Below are positions 35,489 through 46,022 of a DNA stretch of 64,000 nucleotides, piece by piece (the first letter of the stretch is position 1; each line of letters opens with the position of its first letter). Origin of the DNA: Cepaea nemoralis (lineage: Eukaryota; Mollusca; Gastropoda; Stylommatophora; Helicidae). The position numbers and the translations under genes were made by a program. The DNA lies in contig JACEFZ010027925.1 of NCBI GenBank assembly GCA_014155875.1, positions 310,001 to 374,000 on the forward strand, in the 5' to 3' direction. The notes under the pieces were generated by a model. It did not search any database. It was not told where the DNA came from and saw nothing but the letters and a program-made list of their open reading frames with translations.

Positions 35489-36009
35489 CATGTCAGGGTC
35501 TTTCAATCTAATGAATCCGGCTTGCTGGACGTAACATATGCGAGATATACACAAGTACAGAATGATTTGACGGGACACACAGTAACACTAAGTTTTGATG
35601 GTTTATTTACACTTCATATGCAACACAATCTAATTCGGCATGTGGCCATCACAAGGTGAATATCACACTCTATACACAATACATCAATGCACTCACAACT
35701 CAAACCCACAGCTTATGCAGTCTTTCATCTTCTCACAAGAGATACGAGCAATTGACATTCAGGCACAGAAACACAGGAGCCTGCTTTCATACACGTCAGT
35801 CTCGTCCGATCCCCTAGCCGTGTCTGGCGTTTTCCGCTCACAGTGCTTGCCCTGTGGATTCGAGCGCAGCGAGAATTGCATGCGTCACGCTTGTACTGGC
35901 TTGACCCTTGACAGTCACTCTCTCTCGTCAGCGAAACCTGTGAATATGTAACTGGTGTTCGCCTGGCGGGCGTAACGATGTCGCGGCATAGCAATGGGAG
36001 ATTATGACA
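35489..36009 (-). repeat. Upstream (5') LTR
   Basis: A clean copy of 521 bp with ends TGTCAGGG and TTATGACA. Just inside the element (lower coordinates) the minus strand reads TGTGAACTTTGGGCGCTCGT; TGGGCGCTCG could be a tRNA primer-binding site. That reading is inference. Confidence 0.88.
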
Positions 36010-36375
36010 GGGCAGCCAAGGGACTCTTTCATGTCCACATACACCGGCTTGGTCTGGACAGTAGAGCCACTTCAGCTTGTGTGGTGTGATGTCTGTGTGT
36101 GTGTCAACCAGTCATGCCGGAAATATCCACACGGAACATTCTGGAGAATTGACTGATGGTCACTAGTTATAATGACTGCCTTATTGAATGGAGTCCCAGA
36201 AAGACATCTCAGAGCTGCAAAGACTGCCTCCACTTCCATTCTCATGCTGGGTGTTCTGTTTGAATATTCTCCAGTCTGGTCTGTGGTGATTGATCTTGCT
36301 CCTCCAAGCTGCAAAACCCCATCCCAATCTCTCACCTTGCTGCACTGATCTGCCAGTATATACCATTGCTGTCAT
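36010..36375 (-). pseudogene. LINE RNase H fragment interrupted by Gypsy element
   Basis: The minus strand encodes VYTGRSVQQGERLGWGF, then SMRMEVEAVFAALRCLSGTP, AVIITSDHQSIL and a C-terminal WLYCPDQAGVCGHERV piece. This is the RNase H domain of an I-like LINE, similar to 56960-57646. It stops at the Gypsy LTR end at 36009, so the Gypsy element inserted into it. The first catalytic Asp (usually YTDGS) reads Gly here. Confidence 0.82.
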
Positions 36376-36379
36376 ATTT

Positions 36380-36690
36380 GTCTAGAGTTACATATGGTCT
36401 ATATTTGATAACCAGTCACATTAGAGTTCATGAGACAGATGAGTCTAGATTTGATAAACAATCACATTAGAGTTCATGAGACAGATGAGTCTAGAATTGA
36501 TAACCAATGATATTAGTCTAGAGTTCATGGTAAGACAGAGGAGCCTAGATTTGATAACCGATCAGATTAGCCTAGAGTTCATGATAAGACAGATGAGCCT
36601 AGATTTGATAACCGATCAGATTAGCCTAGAGTTCATGATAAGACAGATGAGTCTAGATTTGATAACCAGTTTTACCAGAGCAGAGGCCAA
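36380..36690. repeat. ~46-54-bp minisatellite, about 6 copies
   Basis: Units contain GAGTTCATGAGACAGATGAG or GTTCATGATAAGACAGATGA and CTAGATTTGATAACC. Confidence 0.9.
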
Positions 36691-37559
36691 AAAGGTAATA
36701 TGTAGGGAATCTGGAGTGTGATTAAGCCATCACATGATGTGGTGGAGTGACCAGTGCCATTCTTCATATATTTCCCCTAGATTTACAGAACAATTGTGTG
36801 GCATCCGTTTGCGAAGTTCCAGAACCTGACTAGTTGGGAACAACCCTAGCACTGCTGGAGACTGAGCTCTGGCCACTATGCCACCATGGCTCTAGATGCC
36901 ATCATGGCTGTACATGGTCGGACTTTGTTGTACCTAACCCAGTTCAAGTGTTTAACCAGGTTAATAAATTGGAAAACATTTGAGCAGTTTTACATCATCA
37001 TGTGGGTGATGTGTGGCAAAGATCAAAAGCAGAATAGGCCACACAAAAGCTGCATTTCAGAAAATGGAAAAGTGTCTTCTGCAGTAAGTCACTATCATTG
37101 AATGTCAGAAACCCCTCTGCCGTGCGTCCACCTTGACGAGGTAGAGGGGCTTGAGCGTTCCAATGACCCCAAGAGCTATGCCGACGGTAGCACAGCTACT
37201 GGTAGGGTCACCCATGTCGGACAGGTCAAGGGAGAGGGACCAGACGAAGTGACGCACAAACCTGCTGCCTTGTAGGTAGACTGGGGACAGTCAAAGGCTA
37301 GGGAAAGCATCCCGAAAAATGCTTGTTGAAATCGGATGTACTGAGCCACAGGCTTGACAAAGAAGTGCAACGTAACTTTATCATTTCATGATGCCACAGA
37401 TGAAAATAAATCGTTATGGTGCTAATCCCGTGAAGTCCCATCAGGCGGTGATAGTGCCGGGCCCCCTGCCTCGAGGGGGGTCCACCCATGACTACTGGTG
37501 GTCACCTTCCCCTGTGCTGTGGAGTCAAGGCACAGAGGAGTAGGTTAAGAGCTATTGAC

Positions 37560-38258
37560 CAAACACCCCGGACTCTCAACATACTACAATGGAATGCCGA
37601 AGGAGTTTATAACAAGAAAGCCTCCCTAACACAGCGTCTTCATAAAGATAGAATAGATGTGGCATGCATTCAAGAGACACACCTCAACGCCAATCGCACA
37701 TTTTCAGTCGAGGGATATCAGGCCACACGTTTCGACCGCGAAGGACACAAAGGAGGAGTTGTAATACTTACACGAAATACAATACCTTGCAGCGAAGTAT
37801 CTGTGATCTCTGACAACCAAACGGAAATTATAGGTGTTGATATAATGATAAAGGACATACAATCTGTATAGCCCGGCAGATAAGGATCTTACACTCTCAA
37901 ACATGGAAATAACTGACACAAATTGCATTGTTGTCGGAGACTTAATAGCCGCTCAGAAAGATGGGGATACCCAGATACTGACAAAGAGGAGATGAAGTGG
38001 AGGACTGGGAAATAGACTCAAATCTCCATCTACTCAACAAAGCGGATGACACACCGAGCTTCTACTCCAGAAGATGGATTACCACTTCTACTCCAGACTT
38101 AGCTTTCTGCACAGGAGACATCCTCCACAAAATCGATCGCCATGTGCTTGACCAATTAGCAGGTAGTGACCACAGACCAATCAAGCTTGTAATAAATATG
38201 GAGTATGTTCCACAGGAGCAAAAGCCTTTGCCTCGCTGGAATTACAAACGAGCAGATT
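37560..38258 (+). pseudogene. LINE APE-type endonuclease, frame-broken
   Basis: It begins TLNILQWNAEGVYNKKASLT with the N of the active site, then IDVACIQETHLNANRTF (catalytic Glu in QETH) and HKGGVVILTR. After a frame break near 37871 it continues with TSTPDLAFCTGD and the terminal GSDHRPIKLVI, the conserved SDH motif. This domain nicks target DNA for reverse transcription in LINEs. Confidence 0.9.
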
Positions 38259-38329
38259 GAGACAGATTTTCCATACTAACAGACAAATATTGTGAAAACA
38301 TAAATACACGATATGGCAACATGAAGCAA

Positions 38330-40000
38330 ATGTGGAAAGTCTAAACAGAGCAATAATACAGGCGGCCACTGAGTCTATTCCAAGAGGAGCGAGGAAAAAT
38401 TACAAACCATACTGGACTGAGGAACTACAAATTTTGGAGGACAAAGTTGAAGATGCTAGGAAGACCGCAGAGAGAGAACAACAACTGAAGCGAACATCTC
38501 TCTCAAAGCCATCTCAGCAAAATATAAAAGAACAGTAAATCAAACAACAAGAGATTGTTGGAGGAAAAAAACAGAAAACCTGAATTTTGACAGGGATGGA
38601 AACAAACTATGGAAACTAGTGAAAGCCATGAACAATGAAGGACCTAGAAACAAACAAATAACAATTAAACAAGGAAATGCCTTGCTTACAGGAAAAAAGG
38701 CTGCAAATGCACTAATGGAACACTATGCCAGTGCAAACCACATTGATATTACAGCCGAACAGAAGAAAGCAATCAAAGATAAACAGATACATCATAGATA
38801 TACAGAGACAGCAGCAGAATATATGATGGCAAATCTAACAATGGAAGAAATGGAACAGGCAATGAATACCCTAAAAAAGAAGACATCACCAGGAAAGGAT
38901 GGAATCACAAATGAAATGCTAATAGGACTAGGCACTAAGGCAAAAAAGAAACTACTAGCAGTCCTAAATTACAGCTGGAAGAGGGGAATAGTCCCACAGG
39001 CATGGAAGGAAGCTACCAGTCCCAAAGAAAGGAAAAGACCTGGAAGAACCAAATGGCTATCGACCTATCAGTCTTCTTAGCTGTGTAGGAAAATTAATGG
39101 AACGCATTATCAAGGGCAGGCTAACATGGCATCTGGAAGAAAACCAACTCTTAACACCTCACCAAGCAGGATTCAGAAAGTACAGATCCACTGAAGATCA
39201 AATAAACCTATATAGCTCAGGAAATAGAGGATGCCTTCCAAGAGAAAAAGCACACACTAGCGGTCTGGATAGATTTAGAAAAAGCATTTTGATAAAGTAT
39301 GGAAGGAAGGACTGAAAGTAAAACTGCAAAAATGCATGTTTGTGGGAAAATGTACAAATGGATCAGCCACTACCTTGAGAACAGAACTGCCAGGACCAAA
39401 AGTACAAGGACAAACCAGCAAAATGATGCTGTTGGAGCAAGGTGTCCCCCAAGGAGGAGTTCTTTCACCAACATTATTCCTAGCATATATAAACGACATC
39501 ACGGAAAATTTTCCAGCCAGAGTACACACATCATCCTTTGGAGATGACCTAGCTATATGGACATCTGAAGAATATATTAGTACAGCTAACAGCAGAATAC
39601 AGCAAGCCCTATTAGTGCTAGAGGACTGGTCAAAATCATGGCTAGTGAAGATAAGTGAGGAGAAAACAACATGCACAGTATTCTCCCTCTCAACTAAAAC
39701 TCAGCAACCTAAGCTGGTATTGAATGGAAAAATATTGCGCCATGAAGAAAATCCAAACTATCTAGGAGTCACTTTTGATCGTCGCCTGACATGGAAGACA
39801 CAGGTTGAGAAAAATCGAACAAGAGCAAGGCAAAGAATGGCAATCATGAAAAAGCTTGCTGGTACAACGTGGGGAGCAGATGAGAAAGTTCTCAAGAAGT
39901 TATATACTGGACGGGTGAGGCCAGTACTGGAATATGGCATTGCAGCTTGGGCAACAGCAGCTAATGTCAAACTTTAACAAAATAAGCAGAGTCCAAAATC
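38330..40000 (+). pseudogene. LINE reverse transcriptase, frame-broken
   Basis: Visible blocks are KTSPGKDGITNEMLIGL near 38880, NGYRPISLL-like sequence around 39055 across a frame change, LTPHQAGFRKYRSTEDQI near 39151, VPQGGVLSPTLFLAYIND near 39447 and the catalytic SFGDDLAIW near 39535 (F-x-D-D form with Gly). NYLGVTFDRRLTWKTQVE and RPVLEYGIAAW follow. Stops or frame changes occur near 38538, 39080, 39315 and 39977. Confidence 0.93.
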
Positions 40001-40419
40001 AAGGAATGCGAATCATAACTGGAAGCCTGAAGACAACGCCTATTAATGAACTAGAAAAGATCACTTGTTTACAACCAATGCAGGATAGAAGAGATATCAG
40101 AGCCCAGCAACAAGCTGAAAAATTTAGAAGATTGACAGACCACCCTATGTATAAAAGGTTTAGTGGTTTTGGAAAGGGAAGACTGAAGCATAGCAACTTT
40201 GTAGAAACTGCAAAACGAAAGATTAGGGCAGATCCCATACTTAACATGTCAACAGTCAAACCCATTTACAGTGCAGACAAGTTCCCAGCTTGGAGACAGC
40301 AGCTACTGCCTGAGATGATAGAAAACATTCCTGGTATTGAGAAAAAGAACACTCAGCATGAAACCGAAAGAAGAGAAATAACCCTAAACTACATAAAAGA
40401 ACATTACCCAAGCAGCAAT

Positions 40420-41214
40420 TGGACCCATGCATATACAGATGGATCAGCCAAAAATTCAGTAGAGAATGAGGAGGAGGAATTCTCCTAAATTTAAAAAATG
40501 GAGTGAAAAAAACACATTCAGTGGCAACTGGAAAGTTTTCAAGTAACTTCAAAGCGGAGGTAGAGGCTCTGAAAACTGCAGCAGAAATGCTCTTGATGGA
40601 GGAAAATAAAGAGATGCAAATAGCTATCTTACAGATGCAAAGTCAGCTGTCTCAATACTGAAGAGCAATTACAGCACAGAAATAGCTGACCTAAGAGCAG
40701 CACTCCATGGTCTATGCCAGAAATCCAAAAAAGTTGTAATACAGTGGATACCATCACATTGCAGTATACCTGGAAATGAAGAGGCTGACAGACTGGCAAA
40801 AGAGGGTGGACGACTACCACAGCCTGACATAGACATAACTTACACTGAGGCAAAGAGGTTGATAAAAAGCTCTTATAGAACCAAATGGGAATCAGAGCAT
40901 CCAGGTCACCAGAAGGATGATGCATATTACAAACTCGACCGAAGAGAACAAGTAGCAATCTTCAGACTCCGCACTGGACATAACAGGCTGAAATACCACT
41001 TGTTCAATAAACTAAAGATAGGAGATACCGATGAATGCAATTGTGGAACTGGTAAAATGACAGCTAAACATTTGCTGCAGGAGTGCCCAATATATGCAGA
41101 ACAGAGAAAGATATTTTGGCCCACACCTGCTTCATTTGAGGACAAGCTCTATGGAGATATCAACAAGCTCAAGTTGACTGCAGCTTACTTTAACTACATT
41201 CAGGTTGACATTTA
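40420..41214 (+). pseudogene. LINE RNase H and C-terminal zinc region
   Basis: WTHAYTDGSAKNSVENEE marks the first RNase H Asp. The domain continues in other frames with SNFKAEVEALKTAAEML, LTDAKSAVSILKSN and WIPSHCSIPGNEEADRLAKE, covering all four acidic positions. The tail has ECNCGTGKMTAKHLLQECPI, a Cys/His cluster typical of the C terminus of these LINEs. It ends in TAA at 41212-41214. Frame breaks lie near 40485 and 40640. Confidence 0.9.
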
Positions 41215-41284
41215 AAGGTGCATGAAGAAGTATTTAGACTGCCGCACTTCATACCACAGGTATGTCGGTTACAAAAGCGCCCCT

Positions 41285-41575
41285 GAGGCATGAAATGGAA
41301 TATTGCTTGGATAGCAAATCCATTACGTGGAAAGTCCGAACCAAAAGCTCACTGTGTGGGCTTCATAAAAGGTGGAAAAAGTGTCCCAGTGGCACGAAAT
41401 GGAATATTGCTTGGATAGCAAATCCATTATGTGGAAAGTCCAAATCGAAAGCACACTGTGTGGGCTTCATAAAAGGTGGAAAAAGTGTCCTAGTGGCACG
41501 AAATGGAATATTGCTTGGATAGCAAATCCATTATGTGGAAAGTCTGAATCGAAAGCTCACTGTGTGGATGTCATC
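41285..41575. repeat. ~103-bp tandem repeat, 3 copies
   Basis: Copies contain GAAATGGAATATTGCTTGGA, TAGCAAATCCATTATGTGGA and GGGCTTCATAAAAGGTGGAA. They lie directly after the LINE, possibly in its 3' region. Confidence 0.9.
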
Positions 41576-41877
41576 TGCAGACTGCATACTTCTGGTTTCC
41601 GGAAGAACAGCCTATGGTGAAGGAAGGCCCAATATACGGAAGTGAGGCTAAGCAGCCATGTGCAGGACGTGACGATTCCTTGGGTGAGCCCAGTACCAGA
41701 GCGCTGTGTGTATCGGCTCTGCAAGTATGGAAGCCTCCTTGGATGGCGGGGAATGCCCATGGTCTGCCCCTGCCTTCCCTTGAGGGCTGACCAGGATGTC
41801 TTTGGCTGTTCTATATGGACCAGCTGGGATGGGAGATAACACCACAACAGTGAGAGTCAAACATCCTAAGAAACCCC

Positions 41878-42022
41878 CGGGAAGGTTAACCCGGTCAACA
41901 AATGCCCGCAGAAGTCGGATGTGTCGGCCTAACGGCGCAAGAACGCAGCTCTGCTGTGGACAGGCACAACGCAATCACGTCCGAAAAAAAACTCCGGATG
42001 AACGAAGAAGAAGAAGAAGAAT
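41878..42022 (+). mobile_element. (GAA)n-tailed retroelement 3' end
   Basis: GGGAAGGTTAACCCGGTCAA begins the match to 11985, 13077 and 13197. It contains GTCGGATGTGTCGGCCTAAC and ends GAAGAAGAAGAAGAAGAA. The preceding 240 bp (41640-41877) may belong to the same element but has no match elsewhere in the window. Confidence 0.78.
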
Positions 42023-42099
42023 GTCAGAAAAAGGGTACTCAAATGTTATATAGATTCTGTTCTGCTGTATGGCAGTTAGTCATGGAACGTGGATACAAA

Positions 42100-42425
42100 A
42101 ATTAGGAAGAGCCTGGAGGCTACGGTGATGTGGTTTCTGAGACATATGTTGTGGATTCTGTAGACTGCCAGAGTAGCCAACAATGAGAGACTGGAGGCTA
42201 CCAAGATGTGGTTTCTGAGACATATGTTGTGGATTCTGTAGACTGCCAGAGTAGCCAACAACGAGAGCCTGGAGGCTACCAAGATGTGGTCTCTGAGACA
42301 AATGTGGATTCTGTAGACAACCAGAGTAGCCAACAATGAGAGATTGGAGGCTACAGAAATGTGGTTTCTGAGACAAAAGTTGTGGATTCTGTAGACTGCC
42401 AGAGTAGCCAAAAATTGAGTGCCTG
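42100..42425. repeat. 78-bp minisatellite, about 4 copies
   Basis: Units contain GAGGCTACCAAGATGTGGTT, GTGGATTCTGTAGACTGCCA and GAGTAGCCAACAATGAGAG. Confidence 0.93.
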
Positions 42426-42654
42426 GAAGAGGCTCATGTAATAGAATATTAAACACAAATATAGGAAGGAGATAAAGAACATGTGTTGAGAAGAGAGCAA
42501 TTGGAACGCATCTTGACATCGGGAATAGACAGCGGTAGATGAGGCAGGGCCAGGCTCAGAGAAATGATGCTGGATGGGCTGGGATAGTGGCAGCAGAATT
42601 GATCTAGAACACAAGGAATTAGATCTGTGGAGATGTGTGACTTGACTGGCACCT

Positions 42655-42890
42655 GGCCATCTTGACATACGATAGTTTGTAACATGGAGTTATACCTCTT
42701 GACATTCGATAGTTTGTAACATGGAGTTATACCTCTTGACATATGATAGTTTGTAACATGGAGTTATACCTCTTGACATACGATAGTTTGTAACATGGAG
42801 TTATACCTCTTGACATACGATAGTTTGTAACATGGAGTTATACCTCTTGACATTCGATAGTTTGTAAAATGGAGTTATACCTCTCCATAG
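42655..42890. repeat. 37-bp minisatellite at the end of repeat R
   Basis: About six copies of CATACGATAGTTTGTAACAT plus GGAGTTATACCTCTTGA. The same GATAGTTTGTAACATGGAGT appears once at the corresponding end of the other R copy (near 25910-25930), so the array was built from the element terminus. Confidence 0.93.
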
Positions 42891-43250
42891 AACAAAGCTT
42901 GGGCTGAATTTAGAGACCATGTGTTGCCCATGCAGCATCATCCTTCTCTCGGCCTGCCTAGTTTACTCCAGAGGAAAGGTAGCACCGATACGTCTGGAAC
43001 AAGACAAGCTGCTGGATCAGCAAAGCAATGTTCTAACTGTCCACCCAATCAGAGCTTCCATCCTAGACCAGTTGCCGACCAAGGCGTAGGGCCCGGTCTT
43101 CCCTGCCATGGACTTAGTCTTTAGGTTGCATTTCCTCACACTAATGTAAGACTTGTACCCTCCCAATTGCACCCCTCTGCCCGAAGCCATTGGCACAATG
43201 TGGGGTGTGGAGTTTGGTGAGCGTTTCCCAACATTCGGTGCTAACAGAAA
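42860..43250 (+). repeat. Dispersed repeat R, plus copy
   Basis: It matches the reverse complement of 25515-25930: ACAAAGCTTGGGCTGAATTT, GGCCTGCCTAGTTTACTCCA and TCTGGAACAAGACAAGCTGC. It has no coding potential. Confidence 0.88.
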
Positions 43251-43480
43251 GCAGGTAGTACCGTCTACTGTCATACGATAGCTCAGTCATATCTGACTAA
43301 GACCTGACACCCAATGTATGAACACATACCCTAAATGGCAGGTCATATTGTGATAATGAAAACCCGTCCAGCACATCATTGGTAAGTAAGAAGGTATTAA
43401 CTTTCTCATATTGAGAACAGAATAAAATCATATCATTCTAGTAGCATTTGTTCCGTTGAAATAGTAACATTTTGTCTTAG

Positions 43481-43646
43481 ATTTGGAGGATGGCTTCACA
43501 ACAAAGCACATTGCTCAGGCCAGATATCTGCGGAACCATCGCCTCATCAATGAGATCTTCATGACATGGTCTGGGATTCCCCCCAGTGTATCAAAGGGCC
43601 CAAAAGACAGTGCTCAAGAGGCAGGTCCAGTCTTTGACCTGCACCA
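43481..43646 (+). CDS. SMARCE1: SMARCE1 exon, conserved central block, frame-broken
   Basis: The acceptor TTTTGTCTTAG leads into [20 protein letters not shown] and LINEIF in the frame set by the previous exon. This block matches vertebrate [25 protein letters not shown]. The expected continuation [11 protein letters not shown] is present at about 43607-43640 but in a different frame, so at least one frame change lies between. Near the end a base seems missing again before HQ, and the donor reads CACCAGTAAGT where CACCAGGTAAGT would be expected. As written, no frame encodes the whole conserved exon. This is either consensus error or real decay. Confidence 0.9.
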
Positions 43647-43681
43647 GTAAGTGGTTTTGGATGCCTTCACAAATATATTAG

Positions 43682-43905
43682 GGGTTCTCCGGTTTAGTGG
43701 TCAAACCACAGCTTCGTGCTCTTATGGTCGTAGGTTCAGTGTAGGAATGCATTATTCAGACTGGAAGTGCACTTTTCCTAGGGACCCCTAGGAGACAATG
43801 CTGGAGCTATGGAGTTTGGGCTTTGTATGATATTCTTGGCAGACGGCTTGCTACTCTGTGGGGAGAGATCAGGCCAGATGGAGTCAGACCTGGTGTAGCG
43901 GAGCT
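43682..43905 (+). mobile_element. tRNA-derived SINE, family 3
   Basis: The tRNA-like head GGTTCTCCGGTTTAGTGGTC has a B-box-like TCGTAGGTTCAGTG. The body shares ATGCTGGAGCTATGGAGTTT and AGACCTGGTG with the minus-strand copy at 49480. It starts about 35 bp after the SMARCE1 donor at 43647. Confidence 0.75.
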
Positions 43906-44182
43906 GATCCTTTCACCTTGAATGTATCGACATGGCTAGCATATCTCAAGATATATTGGACTGTCTTTGCAGGTCTGTGACCTAGTACATTCACTGTTGC
44001 CAGAGATGTAGGTTTGTCTCTACCCTAGTCTGCTTCCTACACAAATATTAATCAGCTGTAAAATACAATGAAATGAGATTTGTAATTAGAACCGTTTGAA
44101 CATCACAAAGCCAGCTGTTTGAAAGAGAGAGCATGTATAGCATCTCTCATGAGCAGAATGTGTGCTGGTCCAGCTAAAAATT

Positions 44183-44222
44183 ATGGGGTTTACTGCAACA
44201 TCCTGTAAAGGATATGCAACTA
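44183..44222 (+). mobile_element. SINE family 2, 3' end fragment
   Basis: GGGTTTACTGCAACATCCTG and AAAGGATATGCAACTA match the 3' ends of the family 2 SINEs. Confidence 0.6.
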
Positions 44223-44473
44223 ACTTTTGTTGTTGAGAATCCAATGCCAATTTAGACAAAAGGCTGGCATAACTACTTCTTCTAGAAAGATTTGTGATAA
44301 AGAAAAAATCTGTTGGTATTTGCAGGGGTTACATACGTTTTGTTGCACAACGCAACAGCTGCAAAACACCAGTACCCTGTCTAGGTGGGTACCACGTGGG
44401 CAGGAATGAGAACTGACCACCAAGACAGGATGGATGTGGATGTAATAATACTCTTGCTGATTGCCTTCCACAG

Positions 44474-44572
44474 AAGAAACTGGAGGGAGAGTTGCCCCGA
44501 TAGAAGACAACACGAGCACAAAAAAAGAATTTATGGAGCCCCAACGAGGCATTCTACCAGGAGCTTAAGCGG
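44474..44572 (+). CDS. SMARCE1: SMARCE1 exon, coiled coil, multiple frame breaks
   Basis: This 99-nt exon follows TTCCACAG and precedes GTAGGC. It starts KKLEGELP and ends NEAFYQELKR in the same frame, but a TAG interrupts that frame. The intervening conserved pieces IED, HEHKK and KEFME appear in the two other frames. The matching vertebrate segment (from RKLEAEL to NNELKR) is a basic/acidic coiled coil of 34 residues, while this exon has room for only 33. Several small indels, often at A or C runs, are the simplest reading. Splice sites look normal. Confidence 0.88.
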
Positions 44573-44614
44573 GTAGGCAGCCAGTTTGTTGTTCTCTGGT
44601 CTCTGTCCGTGTGC

Positions 44615-45612
44615 TGATTTTTGACATTATCTGTGGTATTTTTGGCATCATCTGTGGCATTGTTAAATTATCTGACATTATCTGTGGTATTGTTAAATTC
44701 TCTGATATTATCAGTGGGATTGTTAAATTGTCTGACATTATCTGTGGTTGATTTATTTGATTGTTTCGCGATTTAAAATTTGAAGATTGAGCAATACCAG
44801 TAATATTATGGTACGTACTTGGGCCCTATCACGTCAGATTGGAAGCTCTCGTCTGAGCTCGTCAATAATGCATATTCCTGACTGGACCCGGGACTGAACT
44901 CTGGAACACTGGCATGTGAAGCGGGTGTGGACCCACAAGCAATGCAACTCACGCTAGATACTAACAGATTATCACACTAGAATATCACAACATTACCCAT
45001 TGTAGACTTTAAGCGCCTGATGTGCGTTGCTAGATCGAGACGACCTGATCATTTGGGCCACATCAATTGATGGATGTCAGTCATGGCAATCGGGCACATT
45101 TTGAGCTATAGCCTACCGTGGGTGACGTGATATTCTAGTGTGATAATTTGGTCACGTCTAGCATGAGTCACATGGCTAGTGGTTCCACACCCACCTCACA
45201 CGCCAATGCTCTGGGGTTTGGTCCTGGGTCCAGTCAGGTATATGCATTATCTGTGGGATTGTTAAATTCTCTGACATTTTCTGTGGTATTGTTAAATTCT
45301 CTGACATTATCTGTGGTATTGTTAAATTCTCTGACATTATTTGTGGTATTGTTAAATTATCTGACATTATATGTGGTATTGTTAAATTATCTGACATTAT
45401 ATGTGACATTGTTAAATTATCTGTGGTATTGTTAAATTATCTGTGGTGTTAAATTATCTGACATTATCTGTGGTATTTCTGACATTATCTGTGGTATTGT
45501 TAAATTATCTGACATTATCTGTGGTATTATTAAATTATCTGGGGGATTGTTATATTATTTTATATTATCTGTGGTATTGTTAAATTATCTGACATTATCT
45601 GTCGTATCCTTG
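44615..45612. repeat. 30-bp minisatellite split by foldback element
   Basis: Units are TATCTGACATTATCTGTGGT plus ATTGTTAAAT, in two blocks (44615-44765 and 45245-45612). The right block ends a few bases before the SMARCE1 acceptor at 45616. Confidence 0.93.
44866..45249. mobile_element. Foldback (inverted-repeat) element
   Basis: The left arm starts TAATGCATATTCCTGACTGG. The right arm ends CCAGTCAGGTATATGCATTA, its near-perfect inverse. Arms of about 115-130 bp continue inward with matching TTATCACACTAGAATATCAC and GTGATATTCTAGTGTGATAA, leaving a central loop of about 130 bp. It carries no gene and sits within the 30-bp minisatellite. Confidence 0.88.
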
Positions 45613-45616
45613 GCAG

Positions 45617-45871
45617 TTGTGTGAGTCCAAGCCCCAGATTACAGACGACATGTTCAACACTATGGTCAACAAAGCAGTGAAGGACGAACTGAAGCAGCGA
45701 CAGCACCAGCACTTGACCCAGCCACATGATGATGACAGGAGGAGAGCCCAGACCCAGCTCAGCCCGCAGGACGGGCAGACAGTGGCGACACATCTGGCAG
45801 ACGGACCACTGGCTTCTAGCCTCATTGGTGGAAACACTGAACCAATGGAAGTGGACAAAAATGCCAGCGTG
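45617..45871 (+). CDS. SMARCE1: SMARCE1 exon, C-terminal helical and Gln-rich region
   Basis: This is a 255-nt, 85-codon, phase-0 exon after CTTGGCAG and before GTAGGT. It begins LCESKPQITDDMFNTMVNKA, continuing the ELKRLC motif of the family, then becomes Gln/His- and Asp/Arg-rich (KQRQHQHLTQPHDDDRRR). It ends with EPMEVDKNASV, comparable to the vertebrate IPMETEE segment. It is open throughout, with no frame damage. Confidence 0.93.
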
Positions 45872-45899
45872 GTAGGTGTTGTGTCAGTTGTGTTCCGTC

Positions 45900-46022
45900 T
45901 TTGGGTTATTCCTTTATTCAGTCTCTCCTCTTCTACTCCTGGTGGTAGAGGTACCATCTTGAGGGTTATTCCTTTATTCAGTCTCTTCTCTTCTACTCCT
46001 GGTGGTAAAGGTACCATCTTGA
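45900..46022. repeat. 60-bp two-copy tandem repeat
   Basis: TTGGGTTATTCCTTTATTCAG-like starts recur 60 bp apart, each with CTTCTACTCCTGGTGGTA and GGTACCATCTTGA. Confidence 0.9.

Larger units (their letters stand above)
28131..36009 (-). mobile_element. Gypsy-type LTR retrotransposon
   Basis: Two direct repeats of about 515 bp (28131-28644 and 35489-36009) flank about 6.8 kb. The intact right copy begins TGTCAGGG and ends TTATGACA, i.e. TG...CA with a 5-bp inverted end. On the minus strand, gag lies towards 34 kb, reverse transcriptase and RNase H towards 30-31 kb, and a purine-rich GAAACC plus G-run abuts the downstream LTR as a polypurine tract. A GGGC next to both ends may be the target duplication. 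All frames are broken. Confidence 0.9.
37107..41217 (+). mobile_element. LINE with APE, RT and RNase H, frameshifted
   Basis: The 5' non-coding part begins near 37107 (CCCCTCTGCCGTGCGTCCAC). Coding order is APE endonuclease (37560-38258), reverse transcriptase (38330-40000), then RNase H and a C-terminal Cys/His region (40420-41214). The RNase H places it near the I/Nimb-like LINEs. At least six frame breaks occur, so the copy is inactive as written. Clade assignment needs a tree. Confidence 0.9.
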
